A stretch of 64,000 bases of DNA from Sulfurovum sp. UBA7648. Its GTDB lineage: Bacteria > Campylobacterota > Campylobacteria > Campylobacterales > Sulfurovaceae. Positions 43,579 to 52,026 of this stretch are shown piece by piece. Location of the stretch: positions 289,759 through 353,758 of the forward strand of contig DLIG01000021.1 in NCBI GenBank assembly GCA_002483605.1, given 5' to 3'. Below the pieces are notes generated by a model that saw only the letters and a list, made by a program, of their open reading frames with translations, had not been told where the DNA came from and ran no database searches. Each line of letters begins with the position of its first letter. Position 1 is the stretch's first letter. Both the position numbers and the translations under genes were made by a program.

Positions 43579-46500
43579 CCAAAATAACCGAAAACGAAAT
43601 AGAACTTTTCGCCATAGAACTTTTGGAAAAACTGGGATACAGTTATATATACGCTCCTGAGATGGAGAGAAACTTCGATGAAGTAATTCTCAAAGACAGA
43701 CTGCTAGACTCCATGCTCAAGATCAATCATGCTCTGCCTCATAATGTCATCGAAGATGCCATCAAACAGGTTGAACGCACAAGATCTAGTGAACTATTAA
43801 CCGATAATGAAACATTTCATAAACTGCTGATCGAAGGCGTGAAAGTCGATATCCAAAAAGACGGCACCACGAGAGGCGAGTTGGTAAAACTGATAGATTT
43901 TGATGATATTGGCAATAACGACTTTGTAGCGGCAAATCAGTTTACTATCATCGAAAATGGGCAAAATAAAAGACCGGATATCATCCTATTCATCAATGGT
44001 TTGCCTTTAGTGGTTATCGAGCTTAAAAACGCCGTTGATGAAAACGCCACGATCCGATCTGCCCATAACCAAATAGGCACTTATAAATCCCTCATTCCTT
44101 CGCTTTTTACCTATAATGCATTTTGTGTCATCAGTGACGGGCACGAGGCAAAAGCAGGGACTATAAGTGCTGGACTCAGCCGTTATATGGCATGGAAAAG
44201 CAGTGACGGGATAAACGAAGATTCCAAGCTCATCCCTCAGCTTGAAACACTTATAAATGGGATGCTAAATCCTCTGGTATTACTAGACTTGGTACGAAGT
44301 TTTATCGTTTTTGAGAAATCTAAAAAAGAGGATAAAAACGGCATCGTAACTATCGAGACAGTCAAAAAGCTTGCCGCGTATCATCAGTACTACGCAGTAA
44401 ATAAAGCAGTGCAAAGAACAATAATGGCAAGCAGTGAAGGCGGAGATAAAAAAGGCGGCGTAGTGTGGCATACTCAAGGAAGCGGAAAGTCGCTTTCTAT
44501 GGTATTTTATACCGGCAAGATCGTATTGGCTCTCAATAATCCTACGGTAATTGTGATAACCGATAGAAATGATCTGGATGATCAACTCTTTGATACATTT
44601 GCGGCTTCAACCGGACTGCTTCGTCAAGAACCGGTGCAGGTAGAAAATAGAGAAGATCTAAAACAAAAATTAAAAGTGGCAAGCGGTGGTGTGATATTTA
44701 CCACTATTCAAAAGTTTTCTCCACAAGAGGGAAATGTCTATGATATGCTTTCCGATAGGCGTAATATCGTAGTCATCGCCGATGAAGCGCACCGCACGCA
44801 ATACGGCTTTAAAGCAAAGGTAGATAAAGATACCGGAGAGATAAAATACGGTTTTGCAAAATATCTGCGAGATGCGCTGCCTAATGCCACATATCTTGGA
44901 TTTACTGGAACTCCGATAGAGAGTACGGACGTAAATACTCCTGCCGTGTTTGGAAACTATGTAGATATCTATGATATATCTCAAGCAGTAGAAGACGGCG
45001 CGACGGTAAAGATATACTATGAGAGCCGACTTGCTAAAATCAACCTAAGCAATGAAGGCAAAGAGCTGGTACGCGAGCTTGACGATGAGCTCTCGGGTGA
45101 AAATCTGGATGATATGCAAAAAGCAAAAGCCAAATGGACAAAACTCGAAGCTTTGATAGGCAGTAAGAATCGAATAAAAGAGATAGCAAGAGATATCGTG
45201 ACTCATTTTGAGGCCAGAGAAGAAGTCTTTGACGGTAAAGGGATGATAGTCGCTATGAGCAGAAGAATCGCTGTGGAGCTTTATAATGAGATCATTGCTT
45301 TGCGGCCTGCTTGGCATAACGACGATCTTGCCAAAGGCGTTATCAAAGTCGTCATGACAGCAAGCAGTTCTGATGGAGCCGTAATGGCAAAACACCATAC
45401 CACAAAAGAGCAAAGACGCGCTTTGGCAAACAGGATGAAAGATGACAATGATGAACTGCGCCTTGTCATCGTTCGCGATATGTGGCTGACCGGGTTTGAT
45501 GCTCCTTCGATGCACACGCTTTATATCGATAAGCCAATGAAGGGTCATAATCTCATGCAGGCAATCGCCAGGGTAAATAGAGTTTATAAAGATAAACCGG
45601 GCGGTCTGGTGGTGGATTATCTTGGCATTGCCAGCGATCTTAAAAAGGCTCTCTCGTTTTACAGTGATAGCGGAGGCAAAGGTGATCCTGCGCTTGCGCA
45701 AGAGAAGGCAGTAGCACTTATGCTTGAAAAGCTTGAAGTGGTATCGCAGATGTATCATGGGTTTGCTTATGAGCGATATTTCGGGCTTGATACCAGAGGG
45801 AAACTCTCTCTTATATTGGAGGCTGAAGAGCATATATTATCGCTTGAAGACGGCAAAAAAAGGTATATTGAAGAAGTTACGGCGCTCTCAAGTGCTTTTG
45901 CCATAGCAATACCTGATGACAAGGCCATGGATGCAAAAGATGAAATAGCTTTTTTTCAAGCAGTGAAAGCAAGGCTGACAAAATTTGAAAGCTCAAATGC
46001 TATAAGCGACGAAGAGATAGAAACAACCATAAGACAGGTTATCGATAAAGCGCTGGTAACTGATCAGGTGATAGATATATTTGATGCGAGCGGTATCAAA
46101 AAGCCTGATATTTCTATACTATCTGAAGAGTTTTTGATGGAAGTCAAAAATATGAAGCATAAAAATATAGCTTTGGAAGTTTTAAAAAAACTTCTTAATG
46201 ACGAGATAAAAACAAGATCAAAAACAAATTTTATTCAAAGCCAGAGCCTCATGGAAATGCTTGAAAATTCCATAAGAAAATATCACAATAAAATCATCAC
46301 CGCAGTTGAAGTGATAGATGAGCTTATAAGTCTAAGCCGTGATATTAAAATAATGGATAAAGAGCCATCTGAGCTTGGACTTACTGAATTTGAATATGCA
46401 TTTTACACGGCAGTGGCAAACAATGAAAGCGCACAAGAGCTGATGGGTAAAGAAAAACTCAGGGAACTAGCTGTGGTACTTTTTGAAAAGGTAAAAGAAA

Positions 46501-46664
46501 ATGCAAGTATAGACTGGACTATCAAAGAGAGTGTCAGATCCAAACTCAAAATCGCAGTAAAAAGAACACTCAGACAATTTGGCTATCCGCCGGATATGCA
46601 AGCCCTTGCGACCGATACTGTTTTGAAGCAAGCTGAGATGATAGCAAGTGAGTTGACACAATAA
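43575..46664 (+). CDS. hsdR: Type I restriction endonuclease/translocase subunit HsdR
   Basis: HsdR translocates and cuts unmethylated DNA. The 1029-residue protein has the N-terminal PD-(D/E)xK nuclease (RPDIILF with D135; VVIELKN with E149 and K151), Walker A TQGSGKS (300-306), DEAH from D403, TGTP and the SF2 motifs DMWLTGFDAPSMHTLYIDKP and QAIARVNR. A C-terminal helical domain for docking to HsdM/HsdS follows. Length is normal. It is separated from hsdS by hamA, hamB and a mini-ORF, but stays coupled through ATGA overlaps. Confidence 0.96.
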   Translation: MTKITENEIELFAIELLEKLGYSYIYAPEMERNFDEVILKDRLLDSMLKINHALPHNVIEDAIKQVERTRSSELLTDNETFHKLLIEGVKVDIQKDGTTRGELVKLIDFDDIGNNDFVAANQFTIIENGQNKRPDIILFINGLPLVVIELKNAVDENATIRSAHNQIGTYKSLIPSLFTYNAFCVISDGHEAKAGTISAGLSRYMAWKSSDGINEDSKLIPQLETLINGMLNPLVLLDLVRSFIVFEKSKKEDKNGIVTIETVKKLAAYHQYYAVNKAVQRTIMASSEGGDKKGGVVWHTQGSGKSLSMVFYTGKIVLALNNPTVIVITDRNDLDDQLFDTFAASTGLLRQEPVQVENREDLKQKLKVASGGVIFTTIQKFSPQEGNVYDMLSDRRNIVVIADEAHRTQYGFKAKVDKDTGEIKYGFAKYLRDALPNATYLGFTGTPIESTDVNTPAVFGNYVDIYDISQAVEDGATVKIYYESRLAKINLSNEGKELVRELDDELSGENLDDMQKAKAKWTKLEALIGSKNRIKEIARDIVTHFEAREEVFDGKGMIVAMSRRIAVELYNEIIALRPAWHNDDLAKGVIKVVMTASSSDGAVMAKHHTTKEQRRALANRMKDDNDELRLVIVRDMWLTGFDAPSMHTLYIDKPMKGHNLMQAIARVNRVYKDKPGGLVVDYLGIASDLKKALSFYSDSGGKGDPALAQEKAVALMLEKLEVVSQMYHGFAYERYFGLDTRGKLSLILEAEEHILSLEDGKKRYIEEVTALSSAFAIAIPDDKAMDAKDEIAFFQAVKARLTKFESSNAISDEEIETTIRQVIDKALVTDQVIDIFDASGIKKPDISILSEEFLMEVKNMKHKNIALEVLKKLLNDEIKTRSKTNFIQSQSLMEMLENSIRKYHNKIITAVEVIDELISLSRDIKIMDKEPSELGLTEFEYAFYTAVANNESAQELMGKEKLRELAVVLFEKVKENASIDWTIKESVRSKLKIAVKRTLRQFGYPPDMQALATDTVLKQAEMIASELTQ

Positions 46665-46676
46665 AGAAAAGAAACG

Positions 46677-46726
46677 GTGTCAGGTGAAAATGACAACTCT
46701 TAGACTCCGTATCAGTTTGGAATGGC
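46677..46726 (+). repeat. Degenerate palindromic element left of the toxin-antitoxin pair
   Basis: It reads GTGTCAG...AACTCTTAGACTCCG...GGAATGGC and is a worn copy of the GTCAT/ATGAC family in reverse orientation. It matches 47273-47325 on the other side of the toxin-antitoxin genes (shared GTGTCAG and TTAGACTCCG). Confidence 0.5.
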
Positions 46727-46746
46727 ATGATTTTTATTTCAGCAAT

Positions 46747-46998
46747 TCAATACACCTCTTTACGATGTGCGATCTTGGATATAAGCATCAGGTTGTTTTC
46801 CTGATAAAATATCACTCTGTAATCTCCTATACGCAATCTATAAGCGCCATCAAATGGAGTTTTTAGTTTTTTTATCTTGGTAAGTACGGGAGTGTCTGCA
46901 AACTCTTCTATGCCGTCGAGTATATCTTTGGCTATAGAAGGGTTAAGTTTTTGCAGCTGTTTTAGTGCCTTTGGGTCATACTCTATATCATAAGCCAA
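46747..46998 (-). CDS. RelE/ParE-type toxin
   Basis: An 83-residue RelE-superfamily toxin, a ribosome-dependent mRNA interferase in most relatives. It has the characteristic pattern YDPKALKQLQKLNPSIAKDILDGIEEF, KKLKTPFDGAYRLRIGDYRVIFYQ and ISKIAHRKEVY, with the R, R and Y/H residues near the catalytic face. It overlaps the antitoxin end by 11 bases, as usual for coupled type II modules. It sits directly after hsdR in opposite direction. Confidence 0.92.
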   Translation of the reverse strand: MAYDIEYDPKALKQLQKLNPSIAKDILDGIEEFADTPVLTKIKKLKTPFDGAYRLRIGDYRVIFYQENNLMLISKIAHRKEVY

Positions 46999-47203
46999 GA
47001 GATTTTCTCACATCATCATGTTTCACCGTTTTCAATGTACCCATTTTGTATTCTTGTACAGTTTTGGTGACGGCATTGTTATCGAAATAATCCTGCAAGG
47101 CTTCTCTGATGATCTGAGTCTTTTTTTTGCCATTTTCATTTGCTATAGAATTGAGTTCATCTATGAGGCTCTCTTCTAGAGTGATAGTCATTTTTTTGGT
47201 CAT
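46988..47203 (-). CDS. Ribbon-helix-helix antitoxin
   Basis: A 71-residue antitoxin with an N-terminal ribbon-helix-helix DNA-binding domain (KKMTITLEESLIDELNSIA then GKKKTQIIREALQDYF) and a flexible C-terminus that would wrap the RelE toxin. Such antitoxins repress their own operon; tandem operators overlap the promoter just upstream. It is the first gene of the two-gene unit. Confidence 0.9.
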   Translation of the reverse strand: MTKKMTITLEESLIDELNSIANENGKKKTQIIREALQDYFDNNAVTKTVQEYKMGTLKTVKHDDVRKSLGL

Positions 47204-47220
47204 GAATTACCTTTGATTTA

Positions 47221-47240
47221 TTTACCATACTTTACCATAC
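47221..47240 (-). promoter_or_regulatory. Tandem operator of the toxin-antitoxin operon
   Basis: Two perfect ten-base repeats (TTTACCATAC twice on the plus strand) overlap a leftward promoter: -35 TTGACT at 47258-47253 and -10 TAAAGT at 47234-47229, spacer 18. Tandem sites on the -10 are what a ribbon-helix-helix autorepressor would use. Confidence 0.7.
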
Positions 47241-47272
47241 TTTTATATACAAAGTCAAGACCAAAACTTAAA

Positions 47273-47325
47273 GTGTCAGCCGTTGAATCTCCACTTTTTA
47301 GACTCCGCATTAAGTACAGAGTGAC
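47273..47325 (+). repeat. Degenerate palindromic element right of the toxin-antitoxin pair
   Basis: It reads GTGTCAG...ACTTTTTAGACTCCG...AGAGTGAC, related in the same orientation to 46677-46726. The two copies bracket the toxin-antitoxin genes and their promoter. Confidence 0.5.
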
Positions 47326-47429
47326 AAAACGAGTGGATTACTGTCTTCACGGAAATGACAGTAGGAGCGCCGACGTGGTTTACTTTTTGTAATACTCTTA
47401 GCGCTTGAAATCACAAAAGCTTTAAGGCA

Positions 47430-47535
47430 TTGAATTTTGACAAATATTATAAGTGCAAACATATTGTAAAATCTAAATTTGGTCAGACAAATTTATTGAA
47501 TTTTGGCAAAACATTACGAGCAATGCTATAATGAT
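47430..47535 (+). repeat. Right copy of imperfect direct repeat flanking the defence block
   Basis: It is related to 37063-37210 (see that entry). The end of this copy carries the lipocalin promoter. Confidence 0.5.
47503..47532 (+). promoter_or_regulatory. Probable promoter of the lipocalin gene
   Basis: TTGGCA (47503-47508), an 18-base spacer and TATAAT (47527-47532) form a strong sigma70-type promoter, followed by AAGGAAAA before the ATG at 47562. Confidence 0.65.
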
Positions 47536-47561
47536 AGATATATTATCCCAAGGAAAACATA

Positions 47562-48068
47562 ATGAAACATCTATGGCTGCTACTCATTACCCTTCTTACA
47601 GGATGTGTCGAAAGACCAACACATGTGACACCGGCGGAACACTTTCAGCTTGAGCGTTATCTTGGCACTTGGTATGAGATCGCACGTCTTGATCACTCCT
47701 TTGAGCGCGGGCTGGAAAAGATCACCGCAACCTATTCCATGCGCGAAGATGGCGGGGTCAAGGTGATCAACCGTGGATTTGATACAAAGAGCAGAAAGTG
47801 GAAAGAAGCAGAAGGCAAAGCCTACTTTGTAGAGAATCCCGATACCGGATTTTTAAAGGTCTCCTTTTTTGGGCCATTTTACGGTGCATATGTCGTCATC
47901 GATACCGACTATGAGACCTACACAATGATCAGCGGGCCTGACCGCTCTTACTTTTGGATACTCTCACGTACCCCGCAGCTCGATCCGCAGATCCAATCCC
48001 GTCTGATCCAAAAAGCCAAAGAAGCAGGCTTCGAGACTGAAAAGCTGATCTTTGTCAACCACCAATAA
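47562..48068 (+). CDS. blc: Outer-membrane lipocalin (Blc-like lipoprotein)
   Basis: A 168-residue lipocalin with a lipoprotein signal (LLITLLTGC, lipobox cysteine 15). The domain has the bacterial lipocalin signature LERYLGTWYEIARLDHSFERGLEKITATYS and FFGPFYGAYVVIDTDYETYTMISGPDRSYFWILSRTP. Blc proteins bind lysophospholipids and may serve in membrane maintenance. Codon use looks GC-richer than the neighbours (many C-ending codons), which hints at transfer from a gammaproteobacterium-like source. Confidence 0.93.
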   Translation: MKHLWLLLITLLTGCVERPTHVTPAEHFQLERYLGTWYEIARLDHSFERGLEKITATYSMREDGGVKVINRGFDTKSRKWKEAEGKAYFVENPDTGFLKVSFFGPFYGAYVVIDTDYETYTMISGPDRSYFWILSRTPQLDPQIQSRLIQKAKEAGFETEKLIFVNHQ

Positions 48069-48210
48069 AGCCTAACCCAAAAAGGTATTTTCTTTGCCAC
48101 CTCGATTGAGGGGGTAGGTGAAAAAACAATTCTACTAAAACGCTATTGATATTTTTTCAAGTAGATTAATTTTTGTGTATAATGATGTATTCGAAAAATA
48201 AGGTTTATAT

Positions 48211-48930
48211 ATGACATGTAATGATGAGCAGCATTATAAAAACATACTTGACAATACACTGCAAGCCCTTAAGAAATATAAAAAAATACTGTTTTTAACC
48301 ACTTCAAACCGTTGGCACGGAGAAGAGGGTGGCGAAAAGCCTAAAAGTACCAAGCTGGCTTATGAGATTGCCAAGCGACTGGGGGGTGATAATATTTCTA
48401 TCATAGAAGTTCCGCTGCTAAAGATCTATCCATGCGAAGGGAATGTATCGACAGCCAGAGGCAATACCTGCGGGGAGCTTGAAGCAAAGAAAAAAGATCC
48501 GCTAAAAAATCCATCAGGCTATCATCGCTGTTGGGCAAGTATCAACAATAAAGATGATGAGCTTTGGCAGATAAGCAAGGAGCTTTTTGAGTCTGATTGT
48601 GTGGTGTTTTTTGGCTCTGTGCGCTGGGGTCAGATGAATAGCGAATACCAAAAATTGATAGAACGTCTCACATGGATAGAAAACAGGCACGCAACGCTTG
48701 GAGAGGATAACGTAGTCCAAAATATCGATGCAGGCATCATTATCGTATCCCAAAACTGGAACAGTAAAGAGGTACTTAGTACACAGAAAAAAGTATTGCA
48801 ATTTTTTGGATTTAATGTGACAGATAATTTATGCTGGAATTGGCAATATACCCAGAATGAAAGTGATGAGAGCAAAGAGTCTTATGTCGATGCAGTAAAA
48901 CAATTTGCAAAGATATTTTTGGAGAAATGA
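48211..48930 (+). CDS. Flavodoxin-fold NAD(P)H-dependent oxidoreductase-like protein
   Basis: A 239-residue protein with a flavodoxin-like fold: beta strand FLTTSNRW followed by KSTKLAYEIAKRLG, then CVVFFGSVRWGQMNSEYQKLIERLTW, which corresponds to the second FMN-binding loop. It resembles NADPH-dependent FMN reductases. A segment of about 35 residues with cysteines (YPCEGNVSTARGNTC) occupies the usual active-site loop. Substrate unknown. It is a single gene, preceded by a TATAATG sequence (48178-48184). Confidence 0.75.
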   Translation: MTCNDEQHYKNILDNTLQALKKYKKILFLTTSNRWHGEEGGEKPKSTKLAYEIAKRLGGDNISIIEVPLLKIYPCEGNVSTARGNTCGELEAKKKDPLKNPSGYHRCWASINNKDDELWQISKELFESDCVVFFGSVRWGQMNSEYQKLIERLTWIENRHATLGEDNVVQNIDAGIIIVSQNWNSKEVLSTQKKVLQFFGFNVTDNLCWNWQYTQNESDESKESYVDAVKQFAKIFLEK

Positions 48931-48971
48931 AAAATAGTGGATTTGGTCTTTGAATGATTGATATAGAGCCC

Positions 48972-49063
48972 GTCATCCCGAATTTATTTCGGGATCTCTA
49001 TAATTCAAATTGGGATAATTTGTATAATATAATTTGTAGATCCTGAAACAAGTTCAGGATGAC
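48972..49063 (+). repeat. GTCAT...ATGAC palindromic element
   Basis: A 92-base unit with outer hairpins ATCCCGAA/TTCGGGAT at the left and TCCTGAA/TTCAGGA at the right, separated by an AT-rich middle. It lies in the 211-base gap between convergent genes. Confidence 0.85.
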
Positions 49064-49141
49064 GATTTTTTTTGTTAATTACTATCCTTATAGATCATCG
49101 TTCTTGACACGAGGAACCATAATATTGGATTGACGAGTGCT

Positions 49142-49690
49142 TCACAGCTCATCAAACGCATCAAACTTTTCTTGCGTGGCTTCTAAAACAAGCGTGGCCC
49201 CATCATTGAAATGCTTTTCTTTGATGTTTATCCCAAGCTGCGAGAGTGTATATTCTGTCTTTGCCAAGTCGGCATAAGCGACTGTTATCTCTCGAATTGC
49301 GAGCTTCTCATACGGATATTTTTGCGCGATGTTCACCACTTCATTTACCGCGTCACTATATGCCCGCACCAGCCCTCCGGTTCCAAGCATGGTTCCTCCG
49401 AAATATCGAACTATGATAACAGCACTATTTATCATATCAGCACCGGCTAATGCCTTGAGAGATGGTTTGCCGCTGGTGCCCTTGGGCTCCCCGTCATCAC
49501 TGCTGTTTTCAACTATTTGGTCAAATTCATTAATGTATCTGTATGCATAGACGAAGTGTCTGGCTTTGGGATGTTCATTTCTTAGTCTGCTCATTAGTGT
49601 ATCAAACTGGCTATAAGGACAGATGTGGGCGATGAACTTTGACTTTTTGACCTCGATAGCAGCAGTAAATTCATGAGTGATATAAAACAT
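49142..49690 (-). CDS. YigZ/IMPACT-family protein
   Basis: A 182-residue UPF0029 protein. The block VENSSDDGEPKGTSGKPSLKALAGADMINSAVIIVRYFGGTMLGTGGLVRAYSDAV is the family signature (first about 130 residues), followed by a short ferredoxin-like C-terminal domain. Eukaryotic IMPACT regulates translation through GCN1; the bacterial role is unknown. No operon partner; it diverges from the nucleotidase gene. Confidence 0.93.
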   Translation of the reverse strand: MFYITHEFTAAIEVKKSKFIAHICPYSQFDTLMSRLRNEHPKARHFVYAYRYINEFDQIVENSSDDGEPKGTSGKPSLKALAGADMINSAVIIVRYFGGTMLGTGGLVRAYSDAVNEVVNIAQKYPYEKLAIREITVAYADLAKTEYTLSQLGINIKEKHFNDGATLVLEATQEKFDAFDEL

Positions 49691-49806
49691 GCTGCAATTA
49701 TAGCAAAAGATATTACCCTCAATAAATCAGAAGCATATAAAGCGAAAAATACTACAATCAATCATAACAATGACAGAGTCAAAATATGATTTAAGGAGTA
49801 TGAAAA

Positions 49807-51582
49807 ATGAAAAGTTTTCGTTTTGTTTTATCGGTTTTTTTGGCTGCGGTGTTTTTTATCCAATTTTCCTATGCAAAGCCGCTCGAGCTTACAATACTCC
49901 ATATCAACGATCATCATTCTCATCTAGACCCCGAACCCTTGGAGCTAAAAAGCAACAACAAGACATATATCATAGAAGCAGGGGGGATGGCTAGAGTAGC
50001 TTCGCTTATAAAAACTCTTAGACAACGATCCAAAAATCCGCTTGTCCTGCATGCCGGAGATGCGATGAGCGGAACGCTATATTTCACGCTGTTCAAAGGG
50101 CAGGCTGATGTGGAACTGATGAATGAAATAGATTTCGATGCTTTCACTCTTGGCAACCATGAATTTGACGAAGGTGATGAAGTGCTGGCCCGCTTTATAG
50201 ACAAGGCTAAATTTCCCGTGATCACCGCAAACGTAGAAGCGTTAAAAGGCTCAGCGCTGGATGGCAAGTGGAGAGCGTATATCATAAAAGAGATAGACGG
50301 GCAAAGAGTAGGCATCATAGGATTGGAAATTGCTCAAAAGACATCTGCATCATCCAGGCCGAGCAGTGCGATTAGTTTTTATGATGAGATATTTAGAGCT
50401 CAGCGTTATGCAGAGGAGCTCCGATCAAAAGGGATAGATAAGATAATCTTGCTAAGCCACTTCGGATACGAAAATGACCAGAGGCTTGCGAAAAAAGTAA
50501 AAGGGATAGATGTAATAATAGACGGAGATTCACATACATTGCTTGGCGATTTTTCTAGAGTTGGGCTTGGATCATCAGGGCAATATCCGACGATAGTTCG
50601 CTCAAATGACGGAAATAAAGTATGTATTGCTCAGGCATGGGAATATTCCAAAGCATTAGGAGAACTTCATGTCTTGTTTGATAACAAAGGAGATGTAGTA
50701 TCTTGCAATGGAAAAACACACTTGATATCAGGAGAAAATATCTATCTAAAGGATACCGGAGGCAACAAGCAGGCGATCGACAAGAAAGAGCTTTATGTAT
50801 TGCAGAGCACTTTAAAAAACAGCGGTTCGCTCAAAATCGTCAAAGACGATGAGAAAGTAGCTCAAAAACTCTCATTTTATAAAGATCAAGTCAAAACTAG
50901 ATCGGCTGAGGTCATAGGGACGATAGGCGAGGATCTGCGACATATAAGGGTGCCCGGCAAAACATATGACGGGATTGACGGCAAAGAACTGCCGCTTGGC
51001 AGTGAGCTGGCTCCAGTGATAGCCGCATCTTTTTATAATGCCAGTCTTAGGGCGGATGCGTGCATACAAAATGCAGGCGGTGTGAGATCCGACCTTAGTG
51101 CCGGAAATATGACCACGGGCAGCGTATATGGGCTTTTGCCGTTTGCAAATACTTTGGTCGAGATAGAGCTTACCGGGGCAGAGGTCAAGCAGACGCTCGA
51201 AGATGCACTTATCAATTTTTATGACAATTATGGCTCGGACGGATCTTTCCCGTATGCATATGCGCTTAAGTACGATATAGATATGAGCAGGCCCAAAAAT
51301 GACCGTGTTTACAACCTTGAGATCAAAGATCGCAAAAATGGCAAATGGCAGCCCCTGGATATGTCAAAAAAATACGTAATAGTAGTCAATAGCTATATAT
51401 CAGAAGGAAGAGACGGCTATACGACATTGCAAGAAGTACAGCAAAAACGCGGTAAAGGAGTCGATACATATCTGGATTACGCTATGAGTTTTGCCAAATA
51501 TGTTCAAAGTATCAATCAGCATGGCAAAAAAGTGATGAGGCTGCCAAAAGAGGAGCATTGTATAAAAAGTTATAAGATGTGA
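49807..51582 (+). CDS. Periplasmic 5'-nucleotidase/UDP-sugar hydrolase family (UshA-like)
   Basis: A 591-residue exported metallophosphoesterase with signal peptide (FVLSVFLAAVFFIQFSYA). The N-terminal two-metal domain has LTILHINDHHSHL, GDAMSG, GNHEFDEGDE and the histidine in DGDSHTLLGD. The C-terminal substrate domain has NAGGVRSDLSAGNMT and LLPFANTLVEIELTG. It would dephosphorylate nucleotides, NAD or UDP-sugars in the periplasm for scavenging. AAGGAG lies about ten bases upstream. Confidence 0.92.
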   Translation: MKSFRFVLSVFLAAVFFIQFSYAKPLELTILHINDHHSHLDPEPLELKSNNKTYIIEAGGMARVASLIKTLRQRSKNPLVLHAGDAMSGTLYFTLFKGQADVELMNEIDFDAFTLGNHEFDEGDEVLARFIDKAKFPVITANVEALKGSALDGKWRAYIIKEIDGQRVGIIGLEIAQKTSASSRPSSAISFYDEIFRAQRYAEELRSKGIDKIILLSHFGYENDQRLAKKVKGIDVIIDGDSHTLLGDFSRVGLGSSGQYPTIVRSNDGNKVCIAQAWEYSKALGELHVLFDNKGDVVSCNGKTHLISGENIYLKDTGGNKQAIDKKELYVLQSTLKNSGSLKIVKDDEKVAQKLSFYKDQVKTRSAEVIGTIGEDLRHIRVPGKTYDGIDGKELPLGSELAPVIAASFYNASLRADACIQNAGGVRSDLSAGNMTTGSVYGLLPFANTLVEIELTGAEVKQTLEDALINFYDNYGSDGSFPYAYALKYDIDMSRPKNDRVYNLEIKDRKNGKWQPLDMSKKYVIVVNSYISEGRDGYTTLQEVQQKRGKGVDTYLDYAMSFAKYVQSINQHGKKVMRLPKEEHCIKSYKM

Positions 51583-51606
51583 ATTGGAAATAAGTTATAA
51601 TTTCGC

Positions 51607-52005
51607 ATGAAAATATCAGTAAATTCTCCATGCCCATGCCATAGCGGAAAGAAATACAAAAAATGCTGCCAGCCATTTCACAAAGGCGCAAAAGCGGCCA
51701 ATGCACAGTTTTTGATGAGGTCTAGATACGCTGCATTCGCCTTAGGCGTAAGCGATTATATTATTGCGACTACACACCCTGATAATACCGACTATACAGA
51801 TGACATATCTTCATGGAAAGACAGCATACTTCAATTTTGCAACAATACAAATTTCGAAGGGCTTAAAATTTTGGAATTTATAGACGGCGAAAATGAGGCT
51901 TTTGTCAAGTTTGACGCACTCTTAAGCGGTACGCATTTCATAGAAAAAAGCCGGTTTTTAAAAGTAGATGGCAGATGGTTTTATGAGAGCGGAGTGTTTG
52001 AGTAG
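51607..52005 (+). CDS. YchJ-family protein with SEC-C zinc motif
   Basis: A 132-residue UPF0225/YchJ protein. The N-terminal SEC-C motif CPCHSGKKYKKCCQPFH binds zinc in relatives, followed by the NTF2-like YchJ domain (AQFLMRSRYAAFALGVSDYIIATTHPD). Function is unknown. It begins 24 bases after the nucleotidase stop and may share its transcript. Confidence 0.92.
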   Translation: MKISVNSPCPCHSGKKYKKCCQPFHKGAKAANAQFLMRSRYAAFALGVSDYIIATTHPDNTDYTDDISSWKDSILQFCNNTNFEGLKILEFIDGENEAFVKFDALLSGTHFIEKSRFLKVDGRWFYESGVFE

Positions 52006-52026
52006 GAATTGTGCAGTGGTATTTCT

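Larger units (their letters stand above)
47241..47561. other. Intergenic stretch between the antitoxin and the lipocalin
   Basis: No gene is seen. It contains a worn palindromic element (47273-47325), a second one with GTGGATTACTG...GGAAATGAC (about 47333-47359), and the right copy of the sequence related to 37063-37210, which ends in the lipocalin promoter. Confidence 0.6.

Noticed and set aside
45045..45833. 262-codon open frame opposite hsdR
   Set aside because: It lies entirely within hsdR on the other strand; hsdR shows clear family motifs in this stretch, so the frame is a shadow.
37353..47203. Prophage or integrative element
   Set aside because: No integrase, portal, capsid, relaxase or tRNA attachment site is present; the block contains only restriction, Hachiman and toxin-antitoxin genes.
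47221..47240. Possible CRISPR-like repeat
   Set aside because: Only two adjoining ten-base repeats without spacers; they overlap a promoter and fit a toxin-antitoxin operator.
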